DNA from: Glaciimonas immobilis
Lineage (GTDB): Bacteria > Pseudomonadota > Gammaproteobacteria > Burkholderiales > Burkholderiaceae_D
Assembly (NCBI RefSeq): GCF_011947285.1
Contig: NZ_JAAOZT010000006.1
Span: 248,001 to 312,000 of the forward strand
Length of the DNA stretch: 64,000 nucleotides
Direction: 5' to 3'
Below, piece by piece: positions 28,701 through 37,762 of the stretch. Position 1 is the stretch's first letter. Each line of letters opens with the position of its first letter. A program made the position numbers and the translations under genes. Under the pieces are notes generated by a model. It ran no database searches and had not been told where the DNA came from. It saw only the letters and a list, made by a program, of their open reading frames with translations.

Positions 28701-30091
28701 ACCGGAATAGGCGAGGGCGCGATCAGTCGATCCGGCGTTGCGATATTGTCCCAGGTACGATCAATTTGTGGATTGGCATTTTTAGGTTCGTCCAGAATCA
28801 TGCTGCGGATGATGTCTTCAAACATCCCGGCGGCGAGCTTCGACTCACCTTCTACGGCGGTCAGGAGCGCTTCATAATCACCAAGTATCGATTCGTCCGC
28901 TTTATCGAACACGGCTAAATATAATGCGTTGGACATGCGTACGCTGGCGCTCTCTGCGGTATGCAGGCGGTTAGTCGTCAAGTCCAGATTGGCAGCAACA
29001 TCAAGCGATGGAATCATCGCTTTGATTTGCCTGATCGCTGCCTCTGCAAAGTTTTCATTCTCAGAGAGGTAAATGATCCGCTCGTGCGCGGGGGATACAA
29101 AAGTCCGGCCAGATTGGGCCGCGATTTCTTGTGCGATCCAGTCCAGCGCACGCTTGTTGATATATAGATGGGGATCGGCTTTTAGTACAAAAGAGGTTGT
29201 GGATTCATCGTACCGAAGTTCCAGCGGGATATAAAACAGCGGAAAGGTCGCGGTACCAAACCGCACGTCGGCCATATAAAGGTAAAGGCTTTGGCCTTCG
29301 GCTGTACGAAGTGTATTGTCAAGATCGCGCAATTCCAGAAATACATCGGCAGTTGAGAACTGTTCAAAAAAATCTGACAACGCTGCGCGCACCTCATCCG
29401 GCGCAAAAAACTCGTCAAAAATCTGTCGCAGCGGTTCCGCATCACCCGAAGCTATAAGCGTGGTCAATGCGCGCGGCAATTGTGCGTTGAGCGCAGCAGT
29501 GATCGCTTCTGTCAGGTCGGCTTCGATATCGTAAATGGATTCGATAGCAGAATACGCATTTTGGCGAAACGGTTCTTCCAGAACGGCAAGCAGTTGGAGG
29601 ATAATGCGCTCACCGACTTGTGCGACGAATTGCAGCGCGACATCGTCAACAAATTTTTCTGCATCTTTGGCGCCTGCAACGCGATGTTCGGTTGCAAATG
29701 TAATGATCAGATCACGGATGCTGTTGAATTCTTCATCGTCCACCATGGCGACCTGTTTTTTGATCAGGTCGCGCAACGTCAGCGAGAGCGGGGAAGTGTA
29801 GCGCCCTTTAGGAATCCGCACTTCAAAAGGTTGTGCCAGCGAATGGCGCGATGCCGACCAGACAGCGTCGAAAAGCATCGCATATTTACGTAGTGGAATA
29901 CCAAGACGAAAGCCTGCATCATTTTTTAGAATGACGCGACGGCGCGGTGCTTGTTGCCGCTTAAAATCAGTCTCGATGAAATCCTGAAAATATCGTAGTA
30001 CACGGCGAGCAAAGCCCTTTATGCCGTCTATGCTGGGAGCCACCATTGCAGGTTCTTGTTTCGTGCCCTTTTTCTTTAACGCGTCTTCCAT
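25760..30091 (-). CDS. Large SF1 helicase fused to PD-(D/E)XK-like nuclease and zinc ribbon
   Basis: The 1443-residue protein has a long N-terminal region of unknown fold (about 1-460), then a DNA2/NAM7-type superfamily 1 helicase. Walker A is GPPGTGKS at 487-494, and Walker B DEAS at 943-946 is followed by FGDERQFS. Late motifs include ITPFREQQ, FDSCQGEERDLIIYS and NVGFSRAKEGM. The widely split motor holds an inserted helical region (about 600-900). After it comes a Vsr/DUF559-like nuclease fold with FRCDFLL and IIEYDG (about 1311), and a zinc ribbon (Cys1409, 1412, 1437, 1440). Such helicase-nuclease fusions occur among phage-defence and DNA repair effectors; the role here is inferred. It stands alone between unrelated genes. 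Confidence 0.8.
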   Translation of the reverse strand: MEDALKKKGTKQEPAMVAPSIDGIKGFARRVLRYFQDFIETDFKRQQAPRRRVILKNDAGFRLGIPLRKYAMLFDAVWSASRHSLAQPFEVRIPKGRYTSPLSLTLRDLIKKQVAMVDDEEFNSIRDLIITFATEHRVAGAKDAEKFVDDVALQFVAQVGERIILQLLAVLEEPFRQNAYSAIESIYDIEADLTEAITAALNAQLPRALTTLIASGDAEPLRQIFDEFFAPDEVRAALSDFFEQFSTADVFLELRDLDNTLRTAEGQSLYLYMADVRFGTATFPLFYIPLELRYDESTTSFVLKADPHLYINKRALDWIAQEIAAQSGRTFVSPAHERIIYLSENENFAEAAIRQIKAMIPSLDVAANLDLTTNRLHTAESASVRMSNALYLAVFDKADESILGDYEALLTAVEGESKLAAGMFEDIIRSMILDEPKNANPQIDRTWDNIATPDRLIAPSPIPVNEEQRKIQIALNTEGCRFIVVQGPPGTGKSHTISALAFDAILSGKNILILSDKVEALDVVEDKLAATLAKVRHDENFSNPILRLGKSTAYSKLISASNLERIKEQDRSQRANATRLNEETQAVHETLRANVVATISAYANVKIKDVETLTLLERKIEVAFPGITESLQDYLTQEQMNALENLVAALQLDQIASVSAALAPSVSTAIEIYTAIRTLLLAKTVLEGGIDISALALFNDLSPAHIAPLTACIVEYENARWPVFGYFFTRSKARAIDQRLATTLPCNNALDLYTKIDALKSIVATLARLQYHAGQMHLDGTHAIAAYGHLAAGRTVPPAAENVAAFIAGYIKIFPDHWPTDDIAIDKKIALAYQCASYAIQFNRISATMNSAPVFDYVGEKSQLETLHASRMSREIDRKFVNFVGENRALAKSIGEVIKSKKQFPTNEFERFGEAFPCIIAGVRDYASYVPLKGKIFDIVVIDEASQVSLAQAFPALLRAKRVVVFGDERQFSNVKSQQASKERNATYLTEMETYFRRNISDASDRIERLKQFDVKKSVLDFFKLIANTEIMLKKHFRGYQELISFSSVNFYGGQLQAIKVRSKPLTEVLRFHELAPDGRVEKHRNANSAEAEFILAELRRMVDQGDKHSVGIITPFREQQEAISRLLFNDAYAERFQSLLRLKIMTFDSCQGEERDLIIYSMVATRAHDGLNYIFPASLEDQRERIEEALKVQRLNVGFSRAKEGMLFVLSKPVAEYKGSAGRAIRHFEQILQQRSTPTGGATESPMEEKVLQWVQQTAFYQINNDDVELQTQFPLGDYLRQLDPSYKHPAFRCDFLLTYSTGGGYIRVIIEYDGFAEHFVNRDKVTAHNYEQFYREEDIERQLIIEGYGYKFLRINRFNLGKDPVATLSDRLFQLVHQASQERPQNAVIKKIRADAEDLSDKSSKLCPKCEKIVDVADFFDPTLRSGAGGYGRVCMSCKRA

Positions 30092-30542
30092 GATTTTCCT
30101 TTTATTTGCCTCTGGTCGCAGAAAGCTGAAAGTCTTGTAAGCCGGGCATTTTACACAATTCAGTGGTTTAACTTCATGGATGACCGGTAAAATGCGGGAA
30201 GCGTTGATTTGTGGAAATTTTATGCTTAGGTCACTGCTTTCTTTAAGCGCAGAAACAACCAGTAATTAACCTTTTCTGGGACAGTTTACTGGGTTGGTTG
30301 GGAGTTGGCTGTAGCGGCAGTGGCGATGAAGATGGTGAATTATGTTACTTCTTATTCATTCGCTAACTGCTACTCATGGCTTGTAAAAGCGCTGTGGTAT
30401 CGGTAAAACGGGCGTCAGGTACTACAGTATAAGATTGGATATCTTCGAGCGGGTGCTGGGCCTAAAACTCAGTCGGTGATATCAAAAACGACGTGTTAAC
30501 TCTCGCCGCTTTTGGACCGAATGAATCTATAGGTGAAGCCAC
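30092..30542. other. Gap between the helicase and AidB-like genes
   Basis: No ORF with support lies in these 451 bases. On the - strand a TAAAAT about 65 bases upstream of the helicase ATG may be its -10, with a poor -35. The ribosome site AAGGAAA precedes that ATG. Confidence 0.35.
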
Positions 30543-32195
30543 TCACGGCATCACGCGCGCCAAAATCTCTTTTTGCAAACTGGCACCCGCTATGGACGCT
30601 AGCGTGCCATAAACGCGACCACCCATGGCGTCGCAACGGCTCTCGATAAAAGCATCGGCAATCTTCTGCGGCGCATGTTGCGCCATGAGTGCGGCTTGCA
30701 CAGTGAGCGTCAGCGTCTGCACAAATCTTCGCGCATTTCTTTCTTGCTCCTCGGGCGGGGTGGCGAGTAATCCTTTCAGGCCATCCAGCATAATGTGCAA
30801 TCCAGCATGTGCGCTGGCGATGGCGTCCAGATGTGCCAGCAATAGGGCAAAACTTTCCGGTTCGCGCCCGATTGCCCGTAATACGTCCAGACACATGACG
30901 TTGCCTGAACCTTCCCAGATTGAATTGACCGGCGCTTCCCGATAGAAACGCGCCATCGGGCCGGTCTCGACATAACCGTTGCCGCCCCAGATTTCCATGC
31001 ATTCGCCCGAGAATTCCAGGGCGCGCTTACATACCCAGAATTTGGCGGCGGGCGTGACGATGCGGCGCCATGCGCGTTGCAAAGGATCGTCGGCAGCATC
31101 GAAGGCACTGGCGAGTTGCAGCATTAATAGCGTGGCAGCTTCGCTTTCCAGCGCCAGATCAGCCAAAACGTTTTGCATCAGCGCCTGTTCTGCTAGCGCG
31201 GCCCCAAAAGCATGACGATGGCGGGCGTGGTGTAACGCTTGTACCAACGCTTGTCGCATCAGGCCAGCGCTACCGATGACGCAATCGAGACGGGTGTGAT
31301 TCGCCATTTCGATGATGGTGGCGATCCCGCGTCCTTCATCGCCGACCATGATGCCGAACGCCTCCTCAAACTCGACTTCACTGCTGGAGTTGGAGCGATT
31401 ACCTAGTTTATCCTTAAGTTGCCGGATAAAAATGGCATTTTTACTGCCGTCGGGTCGCCAGCGCGGCACAAAAAAGCAACTTAGCCCTAATTCTGTACGT
31501 GCCAATACCATATGGGCATCACACATCGGCGCGGAAAAAAACCATTTATGGCCGGTCAACGTGTAGTCCGCCCCGCGGCCACCGCCACCAGGGATCGGCG
31601 TCGCCACTGTGGTGTTGGATCGCACATCCGAACCGCCTTGTTTTTCGGTCATGCCCATGCCGATCAGCATGGCGTTTTTTTGTCCTAGCGGCAGGTCACG
31701 GCTATCGTGTTCGCATGCATATAATTTGGCTTGCAATGCCGCAAATAGCGCGGGTTCCTTTTGCAAGACCGGAATCGATGCGAATGTCATGGTGGTAGGA
31801 CAAAGCGATCCAGCCTCCACCTGCGCATGTAAATAGTAACCAGCGGCGCGTGCCAGGTGGCTACCTTCTCTTGCGTTGCTCCAGGGCAGCGCATGCAGGT
31901 TCTCGCGCCGTAACATGCCCAGAAGCGTATGCCAGGACGGATGAAATTCCACGACATCGATCCGGTTACCGGTTTTGTCGTAGCTGTGCAGCTCAGGCGG
32001 GTGGCGATTTGCCAGTTCGGCCAGTTCCCAGACGTCTTTACTTCCAAGTTTGGACCCGTAACGGGCTAATGCCGCCCTATGCCAGCCAGCTTTTAATCGT
32101 AGGACACCCTCCGTCAACGCGAGATCGTCGCTGAACAAATTGTTACCAGTCAGCGGTGTGACTTGATTATTCGCATCATGCGGGGCGATCTGCAT
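30543..32195 (-). CDS. AidB-like acyl-CoA dehydrogenase
   Basis: This 550-residue flavoprotein belongs to the AidB branch of acyl-CoA dehydrogenases. The AidB-type N-terminal domain (NLFSDDLALTEGVLRL, VEFHPSWHTLLGMLRRE) is followed by the middle beta domain (GMGMTEKQGGSDVRSNTT, YTLTGHKWFFSAP) and the helical C-terminal domain with CMEIWGGNGYVETGPMARFYRE and SIWEGSGNVMCLDVLRA. AidB in E. coli is induced by alkylation and binds DNA; many homologues are of unknown substrate. It is not in an operon with its neighbours and dnaX is divergent from it. The paralogous isovaleryl-CoA dehydrogenases are shorter, which favours AidB. Confidence 0.87.
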   Translation of the reverse strand: MQIAPHDANNQVTPLTGNNLFSDDLALTEGVLRLKAGWHRAALARYGSKLGSKDVWELAELANRHPPELHSYDKTGNRIDVVEFHPSWHTLLGMLRRENLHALPWSNAREGSHLARAAGYYLHAQVEAGSLCPTTMTFASIPVLQKEPALFAALQAKLYACEHDSRDLPLGQKNAMLIGMGMTEKQGGSDVRSNTTVATPIPGGGGRGADYTLTGHKWFFSAPMCDAHMVLARTELGLSCFFVPRWRPDGSKNAIFIRQLKDKLGNRSNSSSEVEFEEAFGIMVGDEGRGIATIIEMANHTRLDCVIGSAGLMRQALVQALHHARHRHAFGAALAEQALMQNVLADLALESEAATLLMLQLASAFDAADDPLQRAWRRIVTPAAKFWVCKRALEFSGECMEIWGGNGYVETGPMARFYREAPVNSIWEGSGNVMCLDVLRAIGREPESFALLLAHLDAIASAHAGLHIMLDGLKGLLATPPEEQERNARRFVQTLTLTVQAALMAQHAPQKIADAFIESRCDAMGGRVYGTLASIAGASLQKEILARVMP

Positions 32196-32371
32196 AGAAT
32201 CTCCTGAAGAACAGCTATCAGAGTTGCATGAACGGAATCACAAATGAAGTCCATACAAATACTTGGAAATCATTGCGCGTCTTTACCTCCTTAGCGTAGA
32301 CCGAATTGGCATTGTTTGCCAGTCCCACGGTGCCGTCAGACCGACTGGATGTGGGGCATTGCTTAAAAACC

Positions 32372-32398
32372 TTGGAATCGCTTCCTCTAAGGTAAAAT
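32372..32398 (+). promoter_or_regulatory. Possible dnaX promoter
   Basis: TTGGAA (32372-32377) and TAAAAT (32393-32398) are 15 bases apart, about 45 bases before the dnaX ATG. The spacing is short for sigma-70, so the call is tentative. The rest of the gap 32196-32440 shows nothing else. Confidence 0.3.
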
Positions 32399-32440
32399 GA
32401 TGTTTGAATTTAACAGCCAGCATTGTGCGCCTGCCACTTT

Positions 32441-34672
32441 ATGTCATACCAAGTCCTTGCCCGTAAATACCGTCCCAAAAGTTTCGACACCCTGGTTGGT
32501 CAGGAGCACGTCGTGCGGGCGCTAACACACGCACTGGAGCAAAAGCGCTTGCATCATGCTTACTTGTTCACCGGTACTCGTGGCGTTGGTAAAACTACGT
32601 TGTCACGCATACTCGCCAAGGCCTTAAATTGCGAAGGCGTTGATGGTACCGGCGGCATCACGGCGCAACCCTGCGGCGTATGTGACGCTTGCGTCTCGAT
32701 TGATGCTGGCCGGTTTGTCGATTACATTGAAATGGATGCTGCGTCCAATCGCGGTGTGGATGAGATGGCGCAGTTGCTGGAGCAGGCGGTCTACGCACCG
32801 TCCAATGCCCGCTTCAAAGTCTACATGATCGATGAAGTTCACATGCTGACCAACCATGCGTTCAATTCAATGTTGAAAACGCTGGAAGAACCGCCAGATC
32901 ATGTCAAGTTTATCCTGGCGACTACCGATCCCCAAAAAATTCCTGTTACGGTACTGTCGCGTTGTCTGCAATTTAACCTTAAACAGATGCCTCCGGGGCA
33001 TATCGTCAGTCATCTTGACGATATTCTGGGACAGGAACAAATTGAATTTGAGACACCTGCCTTACGTCTGCTGGCGCAAGGTGCGCACGGCTCCATGCGC
33101 GACGCCTTATCGTTAACCGATCAGGCGATTGCCTACGCCGCTGGCAAGGTGACGTTGGATGCTGTGCAGGGCATGCTAGGCGCGCTCGACCAGACCTACT
33201 TGATCCGGGTGCTGGACGCGCTGGCGTCTAATGACGGTGCAGGGTTATTGGCTGTCGCTGATGAAATGGCGATCCGTAGTCTGTCTTACAGCGCCGCATT
33301 GCAGGACCTCGGCACATTATTGCATCGGGTCGCGTTAGCCCAAAGCGTTCCCGCGGCATTGGCAGAAGACTTGCCAGAGCGCGAAGACGTGATCCGTCTT
33401 GCCGCCGAGTTTGATATTGAAGAAGTCCAGTTGTTTTATCAGATCGTCGTGCACGGCCGCAATGAGCTTGGGCTGGCACCGGACGAGTACGCCGGATTTT
33501 CGATGACGCTGTTGCGCATGTTGGCGTTCAGGCCGCAAGCTGGAGGTGATGGCGTATTGGCGGCAGCACCGCGGCGAGCAGTTGCGTCATCGCGTCCGTC
33601 AGCACTGCCGCCGGTCGAGATGAAAGTGCCAACGCCGCCTGTAATGCAAGTAGCCCCAGCACCCACACCAGCATCCACTCCAGCACCCACGATTCCTGCG
33701 GCGCGCCTAAGTAGTGCCCCGCAAGCCGCCTCCACCAGTGCGCCAGCGCCTCGGGTAGACAGCAATCTCAGTCCGAGGATGGCCGCGTTAGCAGCAGCGC
33801 GCGGCGGTACGGCGGGTAAACGTCCCACCGCAGTGCCTTATGCGCCACCCGTTGCAGCGCCAGAAAGCGCACCGGAGATGGTGGTCAGAGCGCAGCCGCC
33901 AGTGTCGACTCCTGTAGTGGTATCGAAACCAGTGCAGGCACAGAAAACATCATCAGGATCATCAGCGCCGCCTTGGGAAGAGGATATTCCACTGCCGACA
34001 GACTTGCCAGATAATGATGCATCGGGGTCATCCTATGATGCGCGTGAAGAGCCTCCGTCTATGATACGGACGAGTTCAAGAGCCGATGCCAGCACAGAAG
34101 CAAGGGCGGATTCAAGAACCCCAAGCAGGGCGGAACCGACGCAAATACGTTCACCGTCCGCACCGGTTCGTCCGCTTGCGACGTTAAGTATGGATTCGGT
34201 ATCGCCGCTATCTGTTCGCGCATCATCATCATCATCATCATCGGAGGCGGCGGACCCGTTTGTCTACCAACCTGATCCGTCTTTGGAATGGGATGGCAAC
34301 TGGCCGGCACTCGCAGCGACTTTACCAGTGCGTGGCGTAGCCCATCAACTGGCGCAGCAAAGTGAGTTACTGCGGTTTGATAGTAGCGGTGCGGCAATCC
34401 AGATATATTTGCGGATTCCGCTTGAAACGTTACGTATGCCAGGCAATGTCGAAAAGCTGACGGTTGCGCTGACTGACCGCTTTGGTCGTCCGGTGCGGGT
34501 AGAAACTGAAATTGGTAACGTCCGTTACACAGCAAACGTCAAGGCGATGGAAGAACAGGCAGAGCGACAACGACTGGCTGAAGAGACCGCAAAAAATGAT
34601 CCGTTTATTCAGAGCATGATTCGCGAATTCGGTGCTGCGATAGTGCCGGGGTCGGTCAAGCCGTTGCTTTGA
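32441..34672 (+). CDS. dnaX: DNA polymerase III subunit gamma/tau
   Basis: DnaX is the clamp-loader ATPase of the replicative polymerase. The AAA+ domain has GTRGVGKTTLSRILAKALN (Walker A), the Cys4 zinc site ending PCGVCDAC, MIDEVHML (Walker B) and sensor LSRC. A Pro/Ala/Ser-rich linker (about residues 370-600) leads to the C-terminal tau region. The ATG at 32441 (MSYQVLARKYRPK) matches the family; an upstream start at 32423 is disfavoured. The product is 743 residues. No A-AAA-AAG slippery site of the E. coli type was found, so a separate gamma form is not predicted from sequence. The usual partners ybaB-recR are displaced by a 3.7-kb insert. Confidence 0.95.
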   Translation: MSYQVLARKYRPKSFDTLVGQEHVVRALTHALEQKRLHHAYLFTGTRGVGKTTLSRILAKALNCEGVDGTGGITAQPCGVCDACVSIDAGRFVDYIEMDAASNRGVDEMAQLLEQAVYAPSNARFKVYMIDEVHMLTNHAFNSMLKTLEEPPDHVKFILATTDPQKIPVTVLSRCLQFNLKQMPPGHIVSHLDDILGQEQIEFETPALRLLAQGAHGSMRDALSLTDQAIAYAAGKVTLDAVQGMLGALDQTYLIRVLDALASNDGAGLLAVADEMAIRSLSYSAALQDLGTLLHRVALAQSVPAALAEDLPEREDVIRLAAEFDIEEVQLFYQIVVHGRNELGLAPDEYAGFSMTLLRMLAFRPQAGGDGVLAAAPRRAVASSRPSALPPVEMKVPTPPVMQVAPAPTPASTPAPTIPAARLSSAPQAASTSAPAPRVDSNLSPRMAALAAARGGTAGKRPTAVPYAPPVAAPESAPEMVVRAQPPVSTPVVVSKPVQAQKTSSGSSAPPWEEDIPLPTDLPDNDASGSSYDAREEPPSMIRTSSRADASTEARADSRTPSRAEPTQIRSPSAPVRPLATLSMDSVSPLSVRASSSSSSSEAADPFVYQPDPSLEWDGNWPALAATLPVRGVAHQLAQQSELLRFDSSGAAIQIYLRIPLETLRMPGNVEKLTVALTDRFGRPVRVETEIGNVRYTANVKAMEEQAERQRLAEETAKNDPFIQSMIREFGAAIVPGSVKPLL
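34220..34243 (+). repeat. Trinucleotide (CAT)7 microsatellite in dnaX
   Basis: Seven CAT units read in frame as a run of serines in the DnaX linker. The length is a multiple of three, so slippage would change the number of serines but not break the frame. Confidence 0.75.
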
Positions 34673-34812
34673 CAACAACGTAACAACAGCGTGATGATCG
34701 GCAGATCCGCGCAATGGCGGTTCTTGTGAGGGCTAGTACGGCCGGTAGTTCGCTGCCGTCCGAGACCGGAACACAGGGCGATATAAGTACCCTCATGATT
34801 TCTCAAGGCCGA

Positions 34813-36183
34813 TCAGTGCGTTACGCGATAATACAACTGATCTAATTCGGGTGAACACAGTACTTTTGTGAATAAATTTTCTAGCGATGCGTCCCCTCCT
34901 TTTCTAAAACTTTTCAGCAAGTCTTCATGAGGGAGAGTACCACCTTCACACAAACGCAATAGTAATTTCAAATGATGCGATATAAGGTCATCCATACTTG
35001 CCCTGAGTTTAGGAGGCTGACAAGAATAGTCGGTACAAGAATTTTCGGACATGATGGATAGCTGCTGACTGATGTTCCGCCCCTCGAATTGATCTATAGT
35101 CAAGAGTTGTGCCAGCAAATTCTGTGAACCAATTACTTTTTCGACGGCAGCGTGATAGTAACTAGCAAGGATATCAATACTCGTGAGGTCCGGGCCAGCA
35201 TTGAGTGCGCGCCATAGAATATCGCTGGCTTCTAGATAATCCCTATCCTGTTTGGTCTGTGCTGACACGGATTCAAGAACATTATTTTGCAGCAGAAAAT
35301 TCTCATAAATGTCGCTACGCAAAGTAAATGCATCGATAGAGGGGGCTAGCAATTTATTACTGCTGGTGAATAAGTTGACGCCAGTGGCGACTGCATCAGG
35401 CAATTGCTCTGTAATACCATATTGCGTTGGTTCGGCGCGAGGAATCTCTATCCACTTCGTTTGTGTAACTGACGCCGGTACCAGGCACACAAAATACGGA
35501 TCATATGCTGGTGGCCTGGTTTCAGTAGTACTATTTTCGAGAAGCTGCGTAGCACGGTTTTCTCCTTCAACCGTAGGACTCGTGGTTATTTTAGTCGGTC
35601 GAGGAAGCAGAATGAGAATATTGCCAGGAGAAGGTACCGGGCATATTTCCCGCAAGAGAACATGGGGTGTTTTACTGGTGTCAAACCAATAACTCCAATA
35701 TCTGTCCTGTTTATCGATGAGAACAATCTTTTGCGTTAACGGAAGATTTATCAGTGCGCCAATCACATGATGGCCCAGAAGAAGTGCAGAGCGCTCAGGA
35801 TTCTGGCCCCTAAGGATCGTTGCATTGCGCAGACTGTATTGAATATCGCGGAGAGTATTGTTATTATTGTCCTGGTCGATCCGGTTGATGGTTATAGTTA
35901 GTCGCTCTTCTCTGACGCTGGTCAGAGGATCAGAGTGCTGCATTTCCATTTCTACGTGGCGCTTATCTGTGGCGTATCTAATTAACCGCGCATTTTGATC
36001 CATCGCTTTATCAATATACTGGGCCGGCAAGAATACGTTCCCGGAGTACAAATTGTCGCTAACACTCACCGCACCCTGAATAGATCTTGCGAGCGTTTGA
36101 GGATCAGATGAACAGCTTGCAACCTCATTTTGTCTTATAGGTGGTGTCGAAGGCGGTGATGTAGGGGGTGAATTTGATATCAT
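34813..36183 (-). CDS. Unknown protein A of a duplicated pair, possible secreted effector
   Basis: The 456-residue product is not recognised. It has no signal peptide or membrane helix and begins with a Ser/Thr/Pro-rich stretch of about 30 residues. Its body matches the neighbour at 36317-37762 over most of its length, e.g. INRIDQ...LRDIQYSLRNATIL against INQIDQ...LTDIEFSLRNGTIL, and YDPYFVCLVPA against YGPYFVCLAPA. The segment is visibly richer in A+T than dnaX and ybaB, suggesting transfer. The disordered N-terminus without a Sec signal would fit a type III effector, but no secretion genes are in the window. RBS CGGAG precedes the ATG. Confidence 0.6.
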   Translation of the reverse strand: MISNSPPTSPPSTPPIRQNEVASCSSDPQTLARSIQGAVSVSDNLYSGNVFLPAQYIDKAMDQNARLIRYATDKRHVEMEMQHSDPLTSVREERLTITINRIDQDNNNNTLRDIQYSLRNATILRGQNPERSALLLGHHVIGALINLPLTQKIVLIDKQDRYWSYWFDTSKTPHVLLREICPVPSPGNILILLPRPTKITTSPTVEGENRATQLLENSTTETRPPAYDPYFVCLVPASVTQTKWIEIPRAEPTQYGITEQLPDAVATGVNLFTSSNKLLAPSIDAFTLRSDIYENFLLQNNVLESVSAQTKQDRDYLEASDILWRALNAGPDLTSIDILASYYHAAVEKVIGSQNLLAQLLTIDQFEGRNISQQLSIMSENSCTDYSCQPPKLRASMDDLISHHLKLLLRLCEGGTLPHEDLLKSFRKGGDASLENLFTKVLCSPELDQLYYRVTH

Positions 36184-36240
36184 ATTTTTTTACTCCGGTT
36201 TTAATTTGGATTCGCCATTCTTTCAGCACAAAAACCATTC
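36184..36240 (-). repeat. 5' flank duplicated with 38095-38151
   Basis: The bases just upstream of protein A (36181-36240) align with those upstream of the frame at 37744-38094, both starting CATATTTTTTTACT and sharing CATTCTTTCAGCA. The similarity covers the ribosome site and likely promoter. It shows that the two genes were duplicated together with their control region. Confidence 0.7.
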
Positions 36241-36316
36241 TGGTTGCTATGCTCCGTGCGCCTTATTTTGGCGGAGCTCGAGATTTCACCAAATGTATTG
36301 CATCCGATTTAAGGGT

Positions 36317-37762
36317 TTATTTTTTAGTGCCTTTTTTAGAAAAAAATTTATTCCAGAGTTGGCCGCGTTGTGATTCAGATTGACGCTGGGACTTCATTTC
36401 CATCGTTCCATCCACAGCCGTTGCCGTATTTGGGACCAAGTCTGTTGATGCTGACGATACCGGAATCGGGAAGATCTGTTTACGTATTTGAATACGCAAG
36501 GTAGATAACGCTAGCGAACACGATACTAAGTCGAGGGTGCTTTTTAGCGATTCGATCCCTCCCTCTGTTAAACTTTTGGTCAACTCCTCAGAGGAGAGGT
36601 GGCCAGCTTTAAGCAAATTCAGAAGCTCTTTCAAATGCCTGGATAAAATGCGATCCAGGACTGGATTAAGTCGAACAGGATGAGAAGAGGAGGGCCCAGT
36701 AGAAGATGTCCGGACGAGTTCGGCTAACTTTTTATTGACGCTGCACCCGTGGTATTTGTCTTGCGTCAATAACCGTGCCCGCCGGTGTTCTTCATTAGGT
36801 AATTTGGACAAGACCTTGGTATACGCAGTATCCAGTAGTTTAAAACTTTTGCCCCCGGTGGCCGGATTAGCATTGAGTCCGTGCCATAGAATAGCGTCCG
36901 CTTCTAAATAACGCACCTCCTCTTCGTGTCGCGCCGCCACCATTTCAAGTGTATCTGTTTTTGCAGCGAACGTACTGTAGGTGAGCTTACGCAAAACATC
37001 AGCATTTATATTGACAGACAAATTTTTGCTGTTGCTGAATAGGGTTAGGCCCGTGCTGAGTGCCTCAAACAATTTCTCCGGGGTCCCAAATCGGCTTGGT
37101 TTGGGGAGGGGAATTTCTTGCCACGTCTCTGAACTGCCTGGCGCCGGTGCCAGGCATACAAAATAGGGGCCATAAGCTAGTGGTAGTGTCCCAGATATAG
37201 CCTCTTCCGCAAGCGCCGCATTCGGTCGTATCATTTCCGCCATATGCGCCGTCTGCGGTCGGGGAAGCTTAATGATAATTTCGCCGGGTGTCGGGGATTC
37301 ATCATGAAGCTCAATATCGGATTCTCCCGCGCTTTCAGGTTTAAAATGCCATGATCTATTTTGGCTATCTATCAGGGTAAAATACGGTATCAACGGAAGA
37401 ACTCCCAGCTCTGCTATCACGTGGGGGGCCAGCAAAATTCCAGAGTGCTCAGGAGTCTCGTTCTTAAGGATCGTGCCATTGCGCAGACTGAACTCAATAT
37501 CGGTGAGAATGTATTTTTTGTTTTTCTGGTCAATCTGGTTTATCGCTATATCGAGTTGCTTTTCTTGCCTTCTTTCAATGGCTTTGTTTTTTTTAAATAA
37601 GGTCGTTTGTCTTAAAGTTAGGGTGTCTTTTACTCTCTGCGTGAAGGTTGCCAGTTCAATTTTTTCTAAAACCTGATCAGACTGGGTATTTTTAGTACTA
37701 TCTATTTCGGCCTCAAGTTGTCGCCATGCAGATGGCAACAACTTCAGGTCCGGCCACTGCAT
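36317..37762 (-). CDS. Unknown protein B, main part, paralogue of protein A
   Basis: This 481-residue frame shares with protein A the SLRNGTILKNETPEHSGILL region, the TLIDSQNRSWHF strand, the PYFVCLAPAP motif, the VRYLEADAILWHGLNA helix and the GGIESL segment near the end. It extends about 60 residues beyond protein A, ending in a basic tail. Its ATG (37762) lacks a good ribosome site, and the matching upstream flank of protein A lies instead before the frame at 37744-38094, which overlaps it by 19 bases. The simplest reading is one gene of about 600 codons interrupted by a frameshift. Function is unknown. Confidence 0.55.
   Translation of the reverse strand: MQWPDLKLLPSAWRQLEAEIDSTKNTQSDQVLEKIELATFTQRVKDTLTLRQTTLFKKNKAIERRQEKQLDIAINQIDQKNKKYILTDIEFSLRNGTILKNETPEHSGILLAPHVIAELGVLPLIPYFTLIDSQNRSWHFKPESAGESDIELHDESPTPGEIIIKLPRPQTAHMAEMIRPNAALAEEAISGTLPLAYGPYFVCLAPAPGSSETWQEIPLPKPSRFGTPEKLFEALSTGLTLFSNSKNLSVNINADVLRKLTYSTFAAKTDTLEMVAARHEEEVRYLEADAILWHGLNANPATGGKSFKLLDTAYTKVLSKLPNEEHRRARLLTQDKYHGCSVNKKLAELVRTSSTGPSSSHPVRLNPVLDRILSRHLKELLNLLKAGHLSSEELTKSLTEGGIESLKSTLDLVSCSLALSTLRIQIRKQIFPIPVSSASTDLVPNTATAVDGTMEMKSQRQSESQRGQLWNKFFSKKGTKK

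Noticed and set aside
32441-34672. Programmed frameshift site for a gamma form in dnaX
   Set aside because: No A-AAA-AAG heptamer with a following hairpin was found; the A6 runs present (near 32937 and 34588) are in the wrong register or place.
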